64,000 nucleotides of DNA. It comes from Parvibaculum sp. GTDB lineage: Bacteria; Pseudomonadota; Alphaproteobacteria; Parvibaculales; Parvibaculaceae. The notes beneath the pieces were generated by a model. That model saw nothing but the letters and a program-made list of their open reading frames with translations. It was not told the origin of the DNA and did no database searches. This document shows, in pieces, positions 53,382-61,580 of the stretch. Within the stretch, counting starts at the first letter, position 1, and each line of letters opens with the position of its first letter. A program made the position numbers and the translations under genes. The DNA lies in the NCBI GenBank assembly GCA_002694985.1, contig NZNS01000006.1:16605-80604 (forward strand), given 5' to 3'.

Positions 53382-54212
53382 TCATTCGCTTCGGTTTTCC
53401 GGTCCCTGGTCGCCCAGCCACTCGCCATAGCCGACATTGCCGGGGCCGCCGGATGGCGATATCTGGAGCGGATCGAACAGCCCGAAAACAAGAAGTCCGA
53501 ACAGGAAACCGCCGAGATGCGCTTCCCAGGCAATCTGCGCCGCACCGAAAACACCACTGAGCGCAGTCGCGCCGAAAAGAAAATTGAGACCGATCCAGAT
53601 TCCGACGAAGATCAGCGTCCGCCGATCCTTGAGCGCCGTCACGATGCCCGTGCGCCGAGCACCGCCGCCCATTGGCCGGCCATTAGCCCGGCCGCCAAGC
53701 GCGCCGAGCGGCCCGTCCGCCAGAAAGACGAACCGCGCCGCGCCGCCCATCAGTCCTGAAATCGCCGCCGACGCACCGATCACGGGTATGTTGGAACCTG
53801 GATAGAGAAGGACATGCAATAGCGCGCCCGCAATGCCGCACAGGAAATAAAACAGAAAGAAGCGCGTTGCACCGAGCCGTTGCGCAATCGGTGATCCGAA
53901 GGCGAGCAGCCAGACACTGTTGACGATCAGATGCTCCCAGCCGCCATGCAGGAAAGTATAGGTGAGCGGCGTCCAGAAATCGGCGCCCGCGCCGCCCGGA
54001 AAGGCAGGCTGCAACACCGCAATGTCGGAGAGGTAGCGCGCCGGGATCAGAGAAAAGAGCAGAATGATCTGCTCCTGCTGTTCCCAGGAAAGTGACATGA
54101 CAATGATCTGCACGCCGAAAAGGAGTACCAGCAACAAGAGGACAGCGCCCGGCACGTTGAAGGCCGGCGGTTCACGCCGTGGCGGTATTTCGCTCGAATA
54201 AGGATCAGCCAT
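53382..54212 (-). CDS. Rhomboid-family intramembrane serine protease
   Basis: The 276-residue product has six or more helices. It has the Ser of IGASAAISG near residue 149 and, in a later helix, the His of WEAHLGGFLFG, the catalytic dyad. The L1-loop region FWTPLTYTFLHGGWEHLIVNSVWLLAFG with WR-like and H..N elements matches. A basic, Gly-rich cytoplasmic loop (GGRANGRPMGGGARRTGIV) lies between helices. It overlaps the preceding DsbA-like gene by eight bases. The substrate is unknown. Confidence 0.92.
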   Translation of the reverse strand: MADPYSSEIPPRREPPAFNVPGAVLLLLVLLFGVQIIVMSLSWEQQEQIILLFSLIPARYLSDIAVLQPAFPGGAGADFWTPLTYTFLHGGWEHLIVNSVWLLAFGSPIAQRLGATRFFLFYFLCGIAGALLHVLLYPGSNIPVIGASAAISGLMGGAARFVFLADGPLGALGGRANGRPMGGGARRTGIVTALKDRRTLIFVGIWIGLNFLFGATALSGVFGAAQIAWEAHLGGFLFGLLVFGLFDPLQISPSGGPGNVGYGEWLGDQGPENRSE

Positions 54213-54807
54213 TGAGAAGCGCCGCCTCCACCAGCAAAAGCCGGTCGTTACCGAAATACATATCTGTCTCGTTCACATACATGGTGGGAGATCCAAAACC
54301 GCCCCGCGCGATCAGCTCTTCTGTATTGCCGCGAAGCCGCGCCTTTACATCGTCACTCTTGATGCGTTCGCTCACCTCATCCCAATCGAGGCCCACGGCC
54401 CCGCAGATTTCCTCAAGAACCTCTGGTTGGCTGATGTCCTTGAGCTCGCCCCAATAGCTCTCGAAGGTCGCCCGGGCGAATGCCGGAAGCCGACCCTCGT
54501 CCTGTGCCACAATGGCCGCGCGCATGGCATCAACGGAGCGCACGGGAAAGACCGGCGGCTTGCCGATTTCGATGCCGCGATACCGCGCCCAGTCCTTCAG
54601 ATCCTTTTCGTAGTAGCGGCTCTTAACCGGGTGCGGATTGGCCCGCGCTTCATAAACGCTTTCGTTAACCGCGTTGAAGACACCTCCCGCCAGGATTGGC
54701 TTCCAGACCATTTCCGCCTTCGTGCGCGTCACCACATCCTCGATCCGGCTGAAGGCGAGATAGGTCCAGGGGCTGGAGCAATCGAAGAAGAACTCGAGCT
54801 TTGCCAA
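54205..54807 (-). CDS. DsbA-fold protein, 2-hydroxychromene-2-carboxylate isomerase-like
   Basis: The 200-residue product has a thioredoxin-like fold of the GST-kappa/HCCA isomerase type. Its N-terminal active region LEFFFDCSSPWTYLAFSRIEDV has Ser in place of a CxxC. WKPILAGGVFNAV and GGFGSPTMYVNETDMYFGNDRL with the cis-Pro follow. It probably acts on a glutathione-linked aromatic compound. It is coupled to the rhomboid gene by overlap. Confidence 0.9.
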   Translation of the reverse strand: MAKLEFFFDCSSPWTYLAFSRIEDVVTRTKAEMVWKPILAGGVFNAVNESVYEARANPHPVKSRYYEKDLKDWARYRGIEIGKPPVFPVRSVDAMRAAIVAQDEGRLPAFARATFESYWGELKDISQPEVLEEICGAVGLDWDEVSERIKSDDVKARLRGNTEELIARGGFGSPTMYVNETDMYFGNDRLLLVEAALLNG

Positions 54808-55061
54808 GGCGTCCGTCCATATTCAGAAATATTAATTCGGTTGATGCGGAGTGTCGCGCGGGTGGCTGCAGGCCGCAACCAGCTTCTGGCGTTTGTCGCA
54901 GCACGGGACACCTTCAACGAGGGTTTCCTGTCCCGTAACGGGAACCCCCTGTGCCAGAGCCGTTGTGACACCTGCGCTCAAAGCTGGAATCGTTAATGAA
55001 ACGGGACCGAGCACACCGGAAAAGTGGCGTATTTCCGCGCTTCTTAACGAGAAATGACCAC
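54808..55061. other. Upstream region of the sigma54-type promoter
   Basis: The inverted repeat CGGAAA-agtggcgta-TTTCCG (55017-55037) lies 25 bp before the -24 element and might bind an enhancer factor. A GTG-start minus frame (54832-55014, 60 residues, signal-like start and CC-C motif) overlaps it and is not supported. The rest shows no feature. Confidence 0.35.
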
Positions 55062-55077
55062 TGGCACACCGGTTGCA
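55062..55077 (+). promoter_or_regulatory. Near-consensus sigma54 (RpoN) promoter of the HfaB-like gene
   Basis: TGGCAC-ACCGG-TTGCA matches the -24/-12 consensus TGGCACGxxxxTTGCW at all conserved bases but one (A for the G after TGGCAC). GG and GC are exactly 12 apart. The start would be near 55088, about 85 nt before the GTG. Confidence 0.75.
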
Positions 55078-55173
55078 ATCACCGGGTCAACCGAAGCCTC
55101 GGCAGCGCGGTGGCAGAATCAAAAAACAATGATCGCCAACGCAACCGTCGAAAGGTGACATCAGGAGGCCAAA

Positions 55174-56226
55174 GTGTTTTCAACGGTAGTGTCGATCGCG
55201 ACGAAAAGTGGAATGCCCAAGCGGACGCTGGGCGCGTTCGCCATGGCATTCGCGCTCACAGGCTGCGTCAGTGCCAATGCAGGTTCCGACGGCCGCTACG
55301 CGACGCCAATCGGCAACGCACCCGTCATCAATAACGAGACGCCCTATTCCAACGCGCTGCGTTGCCTCGCGAAATATGTTCCGGCTGGCGGCGCCACGAC
55401 GCGCATCGCGGTCGGGAACATTCGCGACTACACCGGCAAGTCGGAGGCCGATGGTACCGGCATGAAGGTCACGCAAGGCGCTTCGCTGATGGCGATGTCC
55501 GCTCTTGGCCGCGCCGGTGTGCCGCTCGTCGAGCGTTACGACACCGCGATCTCCGAACTCGAAATGAAGTATGCGAACAACAAGCTCATCGGCGACTCGG
55601 TCGAGGGCGAATACCGCAAGATCTATGCGGGCGAGATCCGCGGCTCCGACTACTACCTCGTCGGCGGCATCACCGAGCTGAATTTCAACATCCAGTCGGG
55701 CGGCCTCAATGCAGGCTTCGCCGAAGGCGGCGACATGGGCGCGGCAGCAAATGCTTCCGCTTCCAGCTACGTCATGAACATCGGTCTCGACCTGCGCCTC
55801 GTGAACAGCCGCACGCTCGAAGTCGTCGATTACGTCTCCTACCAGAAGCAGATCGTCGGCCGCGAAATCAAGGCCGGTGTGTTCGACTTCTTCGGTGGCA
55901 ACCTCTTCTCGCTCGGCGTCGGCTCGAGTGCGCAGGAGCCGATCCAGCTCGCGGTTCGCGCCGTCATCGAACGCGCCGTGCTCAAGCTGCTGGTTCCGCT
56001 CTATGGCGTAGACCCTTCTGACTGCGCACGTTTTCCCGACAACAAAGACCCGATGGGCCAGATCGACTACCGCCAGGCGAACCCCGGCGCGAAGGCGAAG
56101 CCCGTCAGCGGCCAGCGTGTCGCCCAGGCTCCGGCCCCGGCCCCCGCCGCCAAGGAAAACGACCCCTACGCCTATTATGCCGAGCCGGTCTTCACCTCCG
56201 GCAGCCTCCGCGGCGGCACCTACTAA
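55174..56226 (+). CDS. CsgG/HfaB-family outer-membrane lipoprotein
   Basis: CsgG-type proteins form nonameric pores that export curli-like subunits; HfaB acts in Caulobacter holdfast anchoring. GTG 55174, with AGGAGG five bases before it, gives 350 residues. A lipobox (ALTGC, Cys31) follows a signal peptide. The CsgG core is seen: TRIAVGNIRDYTGKSEADGTGMKVTQGASLMAMSALGRAGVPLVERYD, EIRGSDYYLVGGITELNFNIQSGG, and YVMNIGLDLRLVNSRTLEVVDYVSYQKQIVGREIKAG. The C-terminal tail is Pro/Ala-rich. No csgE, csgF or classical curlin genes are adjacent. The sigma54 promoter suggests control with flagella or surface attachment. HfaB is a better fit than CsgG proper. Confidence 0.85.
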   Translation: MFSTVVSIATKSGMPKRTLGAFAMAFALTGCVSANAGSDGRYATPIGNAPVINNETPYSNALRCLAKYVPAGGATTRIAVGNIRDYTGKSEADGTGMKVTQGASLMAMSALGRAGVPLVERYDTAISELEMKYANNKLIGDSVEGEYRKIYAGEIRGSDYYLVGGITELNFNIQSGGLNAGFAEGGDMGAAANASASSYVMNIGLDLRLVNSRTLEVVDYVSYQKQIVGREIKAGVFDFFGGNLFSLGVGSSAQEPIQLAVRAVIERAVLKLLVPLYGVDPSDCARFPDNKDPMGQIDYRQANPGAKAKPVSGQRVAQAPAPAPAAKENDPYAYYAEPVFTSGSLRGGTY

Positions 56227-56346
56227 CCACCTGAAATCCCGACAGAATTACCGGCGATGCCCGAACGAACCGACAAAAGCATCGCCGGTTCACGCTCTCA
56301 ATGCGCCCGGCTGGTCGGCCTCCGGCGGGAGCTTGAGACACAAACT

Positions 56347-56374
56347 GGGAGGGCCGCGCGCCCTCCCCTTTTTT
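56347..56374 (+). terminator. Rho-independent terminator after the HfaB-like gene
   Basis: GGGAGGGC-CGCGC-GCCCTCCC forms an 8-bp stem and is followed by C and six T, 120 bp after the stop. Confidence 0.85.
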
Positions 56375-56382
56375 GCCATCTT

Positions 56383-56465
56383 GTCCCCGCCCCCGGGGAC
56401 ATCTCGTTCAATCTTGTCCCCATCCCCCGAGGATAAAAACGGCCGACCGTCATCGTAACGTCACG
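56383..56465 (-). repeat. Composite repeat, third copy
   Basis: GTCCCCGCCCCCGGGGAC (56383-56400) is followed exactly 33 bp on by the diverged GTCCCCATCCCCCGAGGA (56416). CGTCATCG-TAA-CGTCACG (56448-56465), the reverse complement of the paired TGACG boxes, and TTATCCCC (56487) follow. The period and box spacing match the 52-kb locus. Confidence 0.75.
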
Positions 56466-56497
56466 AAACCGTCACATGGCGGCGGATTATCCCCGGA

Positions 56498-56656
56498 TCA
56501 GCTCTCGGCGAGCTTCAGCACGACGACCCCGGCAACGATGATCGCGATAGCCGAGAACCGCATGGGCGACGCACTCTCCCCCAACATCACGACCCCGAGG
56601 ATAACCGCGCCGACGATAGCTATCCCCGTCCAGGCGGCACAGGCCGTACCTGACCC
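56498..56656 (-). pseudogene. Truncated SMR (SugE-like) transporter remnant
   Basis: The minus strand encodes GSGTACAAWTGIAIVGAVILGVV and MLGESASPMRFSAIAIIVAG ending VVLKLAES, the last two helices of SugE-like small multidrug-resistance proteins (compare GTAYAVWTGIGAVG). The first two helices, with the essential Glu14 region, are missing; upstream codons are unrelated and basic. A non-functional fragment is likely. Confidence 0.65.
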
Positions 56657-56798
56657 CGTCACGGAAGCATTTCCGAACGCTTCAGGAGAGCCCGCTCGCG
56701 AGCCTGCCCGGCCCCACATGCGGGCTCTTTTGTTCTGACAGGACAAGCGCCATTAATAGGCAGGCCAATAGTAGTCAGGCTCGAGAGGGAGAAACACG

Positions 56799-57305
56799 AT
56801 GTTCCGCACGGATGCCCACACCACCGCCCGCAACACCGTGCTGGCACTGATCGCCGCCGCGCTCGCCCTGACAATACCCGCCCTGCCCGCTTTGCCCGCG
56901 ATGGCCGGCAGCGGCGCGCCGACCGGCAAATGGCGCACATTCGACCCCGACACCGGCGCACCGAAGACAGTGGTCGAGATCACGGAAGCGGATGGCACCC
57001 TCACCGGCACCATTGTCGAATTGCTGGATGATGGCGAGACGGTCTGTTCGGCCTGCAAGGGCGACAGGAAGGATCAGCCGCTTGTCGGCATGACGATCCT
57101 CTGGGGACTGACGAAAGATGGAGAGGCATGGTCCGGCGGCACCATCCTCCGCCCGGCGAACGGCAAGACGGCCAATGCGAGCCTCGAATTGAAGGAGGAC
57201 GGCTCGAAACTCGAGGTCACCGGCTCCAAGGGCTTCATGAGCCGCAGCCAGACCTGGGAGCGCATACTGGAAGGGACGAAACCAGCGTTCGACAATCGAA
57301 GTTAG
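56799..57305 (+). CDS. DUF2147 exported protein
   Basis: The 168-residue protein has a signal peptide (NTVLALIAAALALTIPALPALPAMAG). The mature domain GKWRTFDPDTGAPKTVVEITEADGTLTGTIVEL, CSACKGDRKDQPLVGMTILWGL and MSRSQTWERI is typical of DUF2147. Its CxxC may bind a ligand. Function unknown; the family is periplasmic and beta-rich. It stands between a repeat region and the TonB operon. Confidence 0.88.
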   Translation: MFRTDAHTTARNTVLALIAAALALTIPALPALPAMAGSGAPTGKWRTFDPDTGAPKTVVEITEADGTLTGTIVELLDDGETVCSACKGDRKDQPLVGMTILWGLTKDGEAWSGGTILRPANGKTANASLELKEDGSKLEVTGSKGFMSRSQTWERILEGTKPAFDNRS

Positions 57306-57384
57306 TACGCCCTGCCCCGCGGCCTGCTTCTAAATGAAAGCCGTGTCACGGATGCGACATTTTGTCGTGCGCGCAGGAACCGCG

Positions 57385-57400
57385 TTGCGATTAGTCTGCA
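57385..57400 (+). promoter_or_regulatory. Candidate metal operator before the DUF2946-TonB operon
   Basis: TTGCGATTAGTCTGCA differs at two of 16 positions from the site before the PepSY gene (2803-2818). It abuts the GTG of the DUF2946 gene. The shared sequence in two metal-type loci suggests one regulator. Confidence 0.5.
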
Positions 57401-57799
57401 GTGATGGGGGAACGCAAGACAATATCCGCACATCTTGGCGGCAGAAGCGGTGCGCTTTACGTGCTGCTCGCCGCTATGCTGCTGAGAGCATTTCTCCCGG
57501 CCGGCTGGATGCTCGCGGAAGCCCGTGCCCCCGGCGACTCTCTCATCGTCATTTGCACGTCGGGCGGGCTGAAGCATCTTCTCATCGGCCCTGACGGCAA
57601 GCCGGCCGAAGAGAAGACCGCCAAAGCCTCGGACCATTGCATATTCGGCGGCTCCGTAGCGCTCGGTCTGGCCAACGCCGAACCCGGCATTGCGCCCGGC
57701 CCCGCACCAACCGAGCGCCTGGCCGCGCCGAAAGACGAACGCCGGACCAGCGCCTTCGCCAGCCTTTACCGCGTTCGCGCCCCTCCTGTTCGGACCTGA
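57401..57799 (+). CDS. DUF2946-like membrane protein
   Basis: The product has 132 residues (GTG 57401; ATG 57404 is equally possible). One helix (ALYVLLAAMLLRAFLPAGWML) is followed by a short periplasmic part with VICTSGGLKH and SDHCIFGG. DUF2946 members usually lie before TonB-dependent receptors for copper or iron, as here, 65 bp from the receptor. The cysteine and histidine spacing may bind metal. An operator abuts the start. Confidence 0.7.
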   Translation: MMGERKTISAHLGGRSGALYVLLAAMLLRAFLPAGWMLAEARAPGDSLIVICTSGGLKHLLIGPDGKPAEEKTAKASDHCIFGGSVALGLANAEPGIAPGPAPTERLAAPKDERRTSAFASLYRVRAPPVRT

Positions 57800-57864
57800 A
57801 GAAATCAACCACAGGCCGCCCCTTCCGGGACGGCCCTGCATTCTTCTTCTGAACGGAAAAACCG

Positions 57865-59910
57865 ATGTACTCGAATCCCTTCCTTCGGGCGGGCGTGAGC
57901 GCCATTGCGCTCGGCCTCGCCTTTTCCTCTCCCGCCAAGGCCGACAACGAAAACGCCGAAAATCTCGGCTTCATTCTTCCGCCTCTGGTCGTCACCGGCA
58001 ATGAAGACGAAACTGTTTCATATCGCCAGCCCGGCGCCTCGACCACGCTGACGGAATTCGACCTTGAACGCCGCGACGCGTACCGCGCATCCGAGGCACT
58101 GGACAGCATTCCCGGCGTTCACTTTCAGCCGGGCAATCGCGGCGGCGGGCGCAATGAATCGTCTGTCTATATTCGCGGCTTCGACCTCTCCCGCGTGCCG
58201 GTCCTCCTCGACGGCATCCCGATTTATGTCCCCTATGACGGCTATATCGATCTCAACCGCATGATGACCTTCGACCTTGCGGCGGTTGAAGTTGCGCGTG
58301 GCTACACCTCCGTCCTGTACGGCCCGAACGCCATGGCAGGCGCAATCAACCTCGTGACGCGGCGCCCCGACACCGGCCTGACAGGCCGCGTTACGACACG
58401 CATGGATTTCAGCGATGATCTGGACCGCAGCGGAACACGCATCAACGGCATAGCGTCCTATGGCGACCCGGACTGGTATCTTCAGGCGGCGGCTTCCTGG
58501 CTCGATCAGGATTTCACCACCCTGCCCGACGACTTTTCAGGAGGCCTTGTCCAGCCGTCAGGCAAACGCCTTCGCAGCGAAGCCGAAGACAAATCGCTCA
58601 ACATAAAGGGCGCCCTGACGCCCGGTGACGACGAATATGCGCTCACCGTGCAGATACAGGAGGGGCAGAAAGGCGCGCCCCCTTACGCCGGAAACACACC
58701 CGGAGAGGCGATCTATTTCGACTGGCCCTACTACGACAAGACCAGCGTCTATCTGACGACCCTGACCAATTTCACAAGCGGATACTCGCTCAAGACGCGC
58801 GCCTATTACGATTCATTCGAGAACCAGCTGAAGCGCTACGACGATGCGAGCTACACGACGCAGTTTTTCCCCTTTGCTTTCACCAGCAGCTATGACGACG
58901 ACACCTGGGGCGGCTCGGTCGAACTCTCCGTGCCGGCGATTGAAAACGGCGAACTGAAATTTGCCGCTTTTGCCAAGCTCGACACGCATCGCGAAACGCC
59001 GCTCAACGGTCCGACCAGCAAGATGCAGGATCTGACCACCTCGATCGCCACGTCGATACGTGTCCCGCTGATGCCGCGTCTGACGGGCGTTGCCGGGTTC
59101 TCCTATGATCACCGCGATGCACGGCGAGCGGACGATCCGGCATTCGGCGGCGCGGTTGCCTTTCCGACCGAAAATCAGGATGCCTTCAACTGGCAGTTCG
59201 GTGCGGAATACGACCTGACCGGAAAAATACAGCTCTATTCGGGCGTATCGCAAAAGACCCGCTTTGCCAGCATGTATGAGCGCTATTCCTATCGTTTGGG
59301 CAACGGCCTTCCCAATCCGGGGCTTGAAGCTGAAGAACTGCTGACGATCGAGGCCGGTATTCGCGGCCGCTTCACAGACTGGCTGACAGGCTCCGCCGGC
59401 CTCTTCTGGGGCAAGGCGGACAATTACATCCAGTCCGTCACCGTTGGCGTGAACCCCATGCCGCCCTTCAACCCCATTACGCAGAACCAGAATGTCGGTG
59501 AGGTCGAACTTTCGGGCGTCGAACTGGATTTCTCCGCGAAATATGACTGGTTCACCGGCCGCCTCGCCTACACCTATCTCGACAGGGAACTGACCCAAGG
59601 CCCCGGCGGGGTTTTCCTCTTCGGCACACCCGATCACAAGATCGATGTGGAAGCAGGCGCAACCCTCGCCGAGGATTTCTACACACTGGCGACCTTCGCC
59701 TACCGCTCCGACAAGATGACGAGCGACACCGGCACAGGCGACCCTGTGGGCGGCTACTCCTTCTTTGGCCTCAAGGCGGGCTGGAACATCAACGACACCA
59801 ACACAGTGGAAATCGCCGCCCAGAACCTGTTCGACAAATTGTACGAATACGACAACGGATACCCCGGCGTCGGGCGGTCATACTCCATCACCTATCGCGT
59901 CGAATTCTGA
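57865..59910 (+). CDS. TonB-dependent outer-membrane receptor
   Basis: The 681-residue product has a signal peptide (AGVSAIALGLAFSSPAKA) and a TonB-box-like PLVVTG near residue 39. The plug domain has GGGRNESSVYIRGFDLSRVPVLLDGIPIYVP and VEVARGYTSVLYGPNAMAGAINLVTRRP. A 22-strand barrel follows, ending YSITYRVEF with terminal Phe. The substrate is unknown; a ferric or cupric complex is likely from DUF2946 and the shared operator. It is followed 12 bases on by a secreted protein. Confidence 0.95.
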   Translation: MYSNPFLRAGVSAIALGLAFSSPAKADNENAENLGFILPPLVVTGNEDETVSYRQPGASTTLTEFDLERRDAYRASEALDSIPGVHFQPGNRGGGRNESSVYIRGFDLSRVPVLLDGIPIYVPYDGYIDLNRMMTFDLAAVEVARGYTSVLYGPNAMAGAINLVTRRPDTGLTGRVTTRMDFSDDLDRSGTRINGIASYGDPDWYLQAAASWLDQDFTTLPDDFSGGLVQPSGKRLRSEAEDKSLNIKGALTPGDDEYALTVQIQEGQKGAPPYAGNTPGEAIYFDWPYYDKTSVYLTTLTNFTSGYSLKTRAYYDSFENQLKRYDDASYTTQFFPFAFTSSYDDDTWGGSVELSVPAIENGELKFAAFAKLDTHRETPLNGPTSKMQDLTTSIATSIRVPLMPRLTGVAGFSYDHRDARRADDPAFGGAVAFPTENQDAFNWQFGAEYDLTGKIQLYSGVSQKTRFASMYERYSYRLGNGLPNPGLEAEELLTIEAGIRGRFTDWLTGSAGLFWGKADNYIQSVTVGVNPMPPFNPITQNQNVGEVELSGVELDFSAKYDWFTGRLAYTYLDRELTQGPGGVFLFGTPDHKIDVEAGATLAEDFYTLATFAYRSDKMTSDTGTGDPVGGYSFFGLKAGWNINDTNTVEIAAQNLFDKLYEYDNGYPGVGRSYSITYRVEF

Positions 59911-59922
59911 GGAGATGAAAAA

Positions 59923-60492
59923 ATGAAATATCGGATATACGGCCTGGTCGGCGCGGCCTCCCTCACCTTGTACGCAACCTTCGTTGCCCTGGCGGACGAG
60001 CGCGAGTTACAGCCGCGTCCCATGGAAGAAATGCATGGCGACTGCTCAAACTTCCATTGGGACATGTCGCAAGAGTTTGAAGTGTGGAAGGAGAAAGCCG
60101 CTGAGATCACAGCCGGGAAATCGGCAGAGGAACCGCCGGCACTGGCGCTGTCCACACGCTACACGGTGACACTCGCGCCCCATGAGGATGTCGCCTTCGT
60201 CGTAGCTCCCGAAAAGGATCGGGGCGGAAGCGACAAGTTTTCAGGCCTTCTCCGTGTCGAGATTCCCGAAGACGGCCTCTACCGCATTTCCGCGTCGAAC
60301 GGTCTGTGGATCGACGCACTGGTCGACGGAAAAACCGTGAAGAGCAATTCCTTCGAAATGCAGACAGGTTGCGACACGATCTTCAAAAGCGTGGCCTATA
60401 GCTTCACCGGCGGCGAGATCGTAACTTTTCAGCTAAATGGCAGCCGGTCGCCGCAAGTGGATATCGCGGTTACGGCCTCACCAGATCAGTGA
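59923..60492 (+). CDS. Exported protein co-encoded with the TonB receptor, unknown
   Basis: The 189-residue protein begins MKYRIYGLVGAASLTLYATFVALADE, a signal peptide. The mature part starts with a His/Met-rich stretch (MEEMHGDCSNFHWDM), which could bind copper or haem, then a helical linker and a beta-rich domain (DGLYRISASNGLWIDALVDGKTVKS, FKSVAYSFTGGEIVTFQLNGSR). It has no recognised family. GGAGATGA lies between its start and the TonB stop, so the two are coupled and it probably serves the same import route. Confidence 0.7.
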   Translation: MKYRIYGLVGAASLTLYATFVALADERELQPRPMEEMHGDCSNFHWDMSQEFEVWKEKAAEITAGKSAEEPPALALSTRYTVTLAPHEDVAFVVAPEKDRGGSDKFSGLLRVEIPEDGLYRISASNGLWIDALVDGKTVKSNSFEMQTGCDTIFKSVAYSFTGGEIVTFQLNGSRSPQVDIAVTASPDQ

Positions 60493-60514
60493 ACGGGCAT
60501 TACACAAACGAAAA

Positions 60515-60538
60515 CGGGGAGAGCTTTCGCTCTCCCCG
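60515..60538. terminator. Hairpin between the TonB operon and the Asn-rich gene
   Basis: CGGGGAGAGC-TTTC-GCTCTCCCCG forms a perfect 10-bp stem between convergent genes. The T-run after it is poor, so it may only be partly effective. Confidence 0.65.
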
Positions 60539-60608
60539 TCTCCATCAGGCCCCCAAACAGCAACACGCGGGATGAAGAAGTCGCGTATCGCCGACCCACC
60601 TATCGGAA

Positions 60609-61580
60609 TTAATAACCGACGCCGCCGGAGAAGAAGCCGCCGCCCGTCGCGGAAACTTCCTCGTTCTTTTCATTCTTGCGGATGAGAACTTCCGCATAGG
60701 CGAGCCGCGTGGCGGCAGGCACCTGCGAATAGCCATAGTCGCGCTGCTGCGGCACACAGGCGAGCATGCCGTTCGAGCCGTGGCGCAACGCTTCGCCAGC
60801 ATGACACTCGATGACATAGCCGCCGAGATAATCCGGCTTCGCATTGTCACCCTTGCCCGTCATGCGGCCGATGGTGGCGACGAGCATGTCGCCGGCAACG
60901 CAATGGAACAGTTCCACATCGTCTTCCGGCCCGACCTCGCTCACATTCGTGCTCAGGCGCGCGGCCTCTTCGAGCCCCTTGGCGCTGACACAGACCGCCT
61001 TGACCGGCTTCACGACATTCGCCGTGCGCACCACCACATTGAGCGCGCCCATCGGAGCGGCCTGCGGCGCGGAGACATAATAGTTCGAACCGCCGCCGCC
61101 ATAACCGCCGCCGCTGCCATTGCCGATGGCAACAGAGCTTGTGCGGTCGAGAGCGGAGGCTGCGCTATCCGCCGCCGCATTCGCATTGGCGATGGCGGAA
61201 GCCGTCGCCGTCGACGACGAGGAGGAGTTGGCGTTCACGTTGACGTTCACGTGGACGTTGTTGTTGTTCGTATTGTTGTTGGTGTTGGTATTATTATTGA
61301 TGTTCTTGTTGTAGTTGATGTTCTTGTTGTAATTGAAATTGTAGTTCTTGTTGTAGTTCTTGTTGTAGTTCTTGCCGCCGCCGTGGCCCTTGCCACCGCC
61401 ATGCCCCTTGCCGCCACCATTGCAGCCGCAATCATCGGCCGGGGGCGGAGGGGCGCAACCGCCGCCGCAGGCCGATGCCGGATCGGCCCCGCCCATCGCA
61501 TAAAGGAAGACTGCGGCACCGAAGGCTGCCGCCGTGAAAGCCAGCCTGCTGCCGGCAAAAGAAATGTTCATCTGCTTCAT
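60609..61580 (-). CDS. Exported Asn-rich low-complexity protein (amyloid-like candidate)
   Basis: The chosen ATG 61580 gives 323 residues with a signal peptide (AGSRLAFTAAAFGAAVFLYAMGGADPASA). A Cys/Gly/His-rich part (CGGGCAPPPPADDCGCNGG, then GKGHGGG repeats) is followed by about 45 residues in which Asn alternates with Tyr, Lys, Ile, Phe or Val (NYNKNYNKNYNFNYNK, NNNTNTNNNTNNNN, VHVNVNVNAN). A Ser/Ala region and a compact Cys-containing domain (KAVCVSAKGL, LFHCVAGDML, IECHAGEAL, LACVPQQRD) follow. Strict alternation favours beta strands, as in curlin-like fibres. The DNA contains a 12-bp repeat that could slip. Function unknown; it may be a CsgG/HfaB export client. Confidence 0.7.
   Translation of the reverse strand: MKQMNISFAGSRLAFTAAAFGAAVFLYAMGGADPASACGGGCAPPPPADDCGCNGGGKGHGGGKGHGGGKNYNKNYNKNYNFNYNKNINYNKNINNNTNTNNNTNNNNVHVNVNVNANSSSSSTATASAIANANAAADSAASALDRTSSVAIGNGSGGGYGGGGSNYYVSAPQAAPMGALNVVVRTANVVKPVKAVCVSAKGLEEAARLSTNVSEVGPEDDVELFHCVAGDMLVATIGRMTGKGDNAKPDYLGGYVIECHAGEALRHGSNGMLACVPQQRDYGYSQVPAATRLAYAEVLIRKNEKNEEVSATGGGFFSGGVGY

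Noticed and set aside
54832..55014. 60-residue minus frame with a signal-like start and a CC...C motif
   Set aside because: GTG start without a ribosome-binding site, in the upstream region of a sigma54 promoter. Protein evidence would be needed.
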